From contig DMIX01000313.1 of the NCBI GenBank assembly GCA_003451975.1, positions 1 to 5,711 on the forward strand: a DNA stretch of 5,711 nucleotides, given 5' to 3'. This document shows, in pieces, positions 5,510 to 5,711 of this stretch. The stretch is from Propionibacteriaceae bacterium (GTDB lineage Bacteria; Actinomycetota; Actinomycetes; Propionibacteriales; Propionibacteriaceae). The position numbers and the translations under genes were made by a program. The notes under the pieces were generated by a model. The model was not told where the DNA came from, ran no database searches, and saw only the letters and a program-made list of their open reading frames with translations. The stretch's first letter is position 1. Every line of letters starts with the position of its first letter.

Positions 5510-5711
5510 TCCTTGACGGGCAGCGCGGCGACCGCAGGGTGGTCGCCGTCGAAGACGCCGCCGTCAGCAGCGCCGCCGGGCGAGCCGATCTCGTCGAAGA
5601 ATTCCTTGTTGATCGCGATGAACTGCTGCTGATCGGCAGGAACGTCGTCTTCGTAGAAGATCGCTTCGGTCGGGCACGCAGGCTCACACGAGGTGCAGTC
5701 CACACACTCAT
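5506..5711 (-). CDS. fdxC: Ferredoxin FdxC, C-terminal part (5' end beyond window)
   Basis: The frame is open to the window edge and encodes the last 68 or so residues of a ferredoxin that is about 107 residues in M. tuberculosis. The visible start, ECVDCTSCEPACP, carries the CxxCxxCxxxCP motif of a [4Fe-4S] cluster (Cys codons at 5704-5706, 5695-5697, 5686-5688 and 5674-5676). It is followed by the typical 'TEAIFYEDDVP' and 'FFDEIGSPGG' segments of the mycobacterial seven-iron type. The N-terminal half with the remaining cluster ligands is not in the window. The GTG at 5701-5703 is an internal valine between the first two cysteines, not a start. FdxC is a small cytoplasmic electron carrier, and its partner is not identifiable here. 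The TGA stop overlaps the dapC ATG by 4 bp. Confidence 0.93.
   Translation of the reverse strand, partial: ECVDCTSCEPACPTEAIFYEDDVPADQQQFIAINKEFFDEIGSPGGAADGGVFDGDHPAVAALPVKE
5526..5548 (-). repeat. Perfect 8-bp hairpin near the 3' end of fdxC
   Basis: CGGCGACC and GGTCGCCG are exact complements around a 7-nt loop. The hairpin ends 16 nt before the dapC ATG. With the stronger hairpin at 5432-5459 it brackets the ATGA junction of fdxC and dapC. It has no T-run, and chance in GC-rich coding DNA is possible. Confidence 0.45.

Noticed and set aside
5454..5711. Alternative minus-strand frame of about 85 codons covering fdxC
   Set aside because: It is Ser/Arg/Thr-rich and out of frame with the clear ferredoxin cysteine motif. 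fdxC explains this stretch.

Overview
The window looks like a chromosomal core-metabolism segment from a high-GC actinobacterium, probably in the order Mycobacteriales. It is GC-rich, and its DapD, DapE, DapC and ferredoxin proteins closely resemble, from memory, the Mycobacterium tuberculosis proteins Rv1201c, Rv1202, Rv1178 and Rv1177. The differences are large enough that I would not name a genus. I see no tRNA, rRNA, CRISPR array, insertion sequence or phage signature.

Layout, left to right. (1) The 3' part of a LysR-type regulator gene (+) runs to 814. Its end overlaps, tail to tail, the end of dapE (-, 784-1839). (2) A 122-bp divergent intergenic region (1840-1961) separates dapE from dapD (+, 1962-2888). 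Both genes appear to have -10 boxes placed so that the transcript would begin at or next to the ATG, i.e. leaderless mRNAs. (3) Seven bases after dapD comes a gene (2896-3744) for a membrane-anchored secreted protein with a lysozyme/transglycosylase-like core. It probably shares a transcript with dapD. (4) On the minus strand, converging with it after a 9-bp gap, are a six-helix membrane protein of unknown function (3754-4356), the aminotransferase gene dapC (4397-5509) and the ferredoxin gene fdxC (5506 to beyond the window end). fdxC and dapC overlap by 4 bp (ATGA) and are translationally coupled. The membrane-protein gene follows dapC by 40 bp.

Functionally, three enzymes encoded here carry out consecutive steps of the succinylase branch of meso-diaminopimelate/lysine synthesis. 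DapD succinylates tetrahydrodipicolinate, DapC transaminates the product, and DapE removes the succinyl group to give LL-diaminopimelate. Meso-DAP is the cross-linking residue of mycobacterial peptidoglycan, so the lysozyme-like protein encoded behind dapD is a plausible cell-wall partner, though this is inference.

The most notable non-coding signals are perfect hairpins. The strongest is a 12-bp stem capped by a GCAA (GNRA) tetraloop in the dapC mRNA, about 50 nt after the start codon. A second hairpin lies at the end of fdxC, so the fdxC/dapC junction is bracketed by structure. A small hairpin also places the Shine-Dalgarno sequence of the membrane-protein gene in its loop. I find no clearly new biological system. 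The window is mostly ordinary core metabolism with a few regulatory features worth testing.
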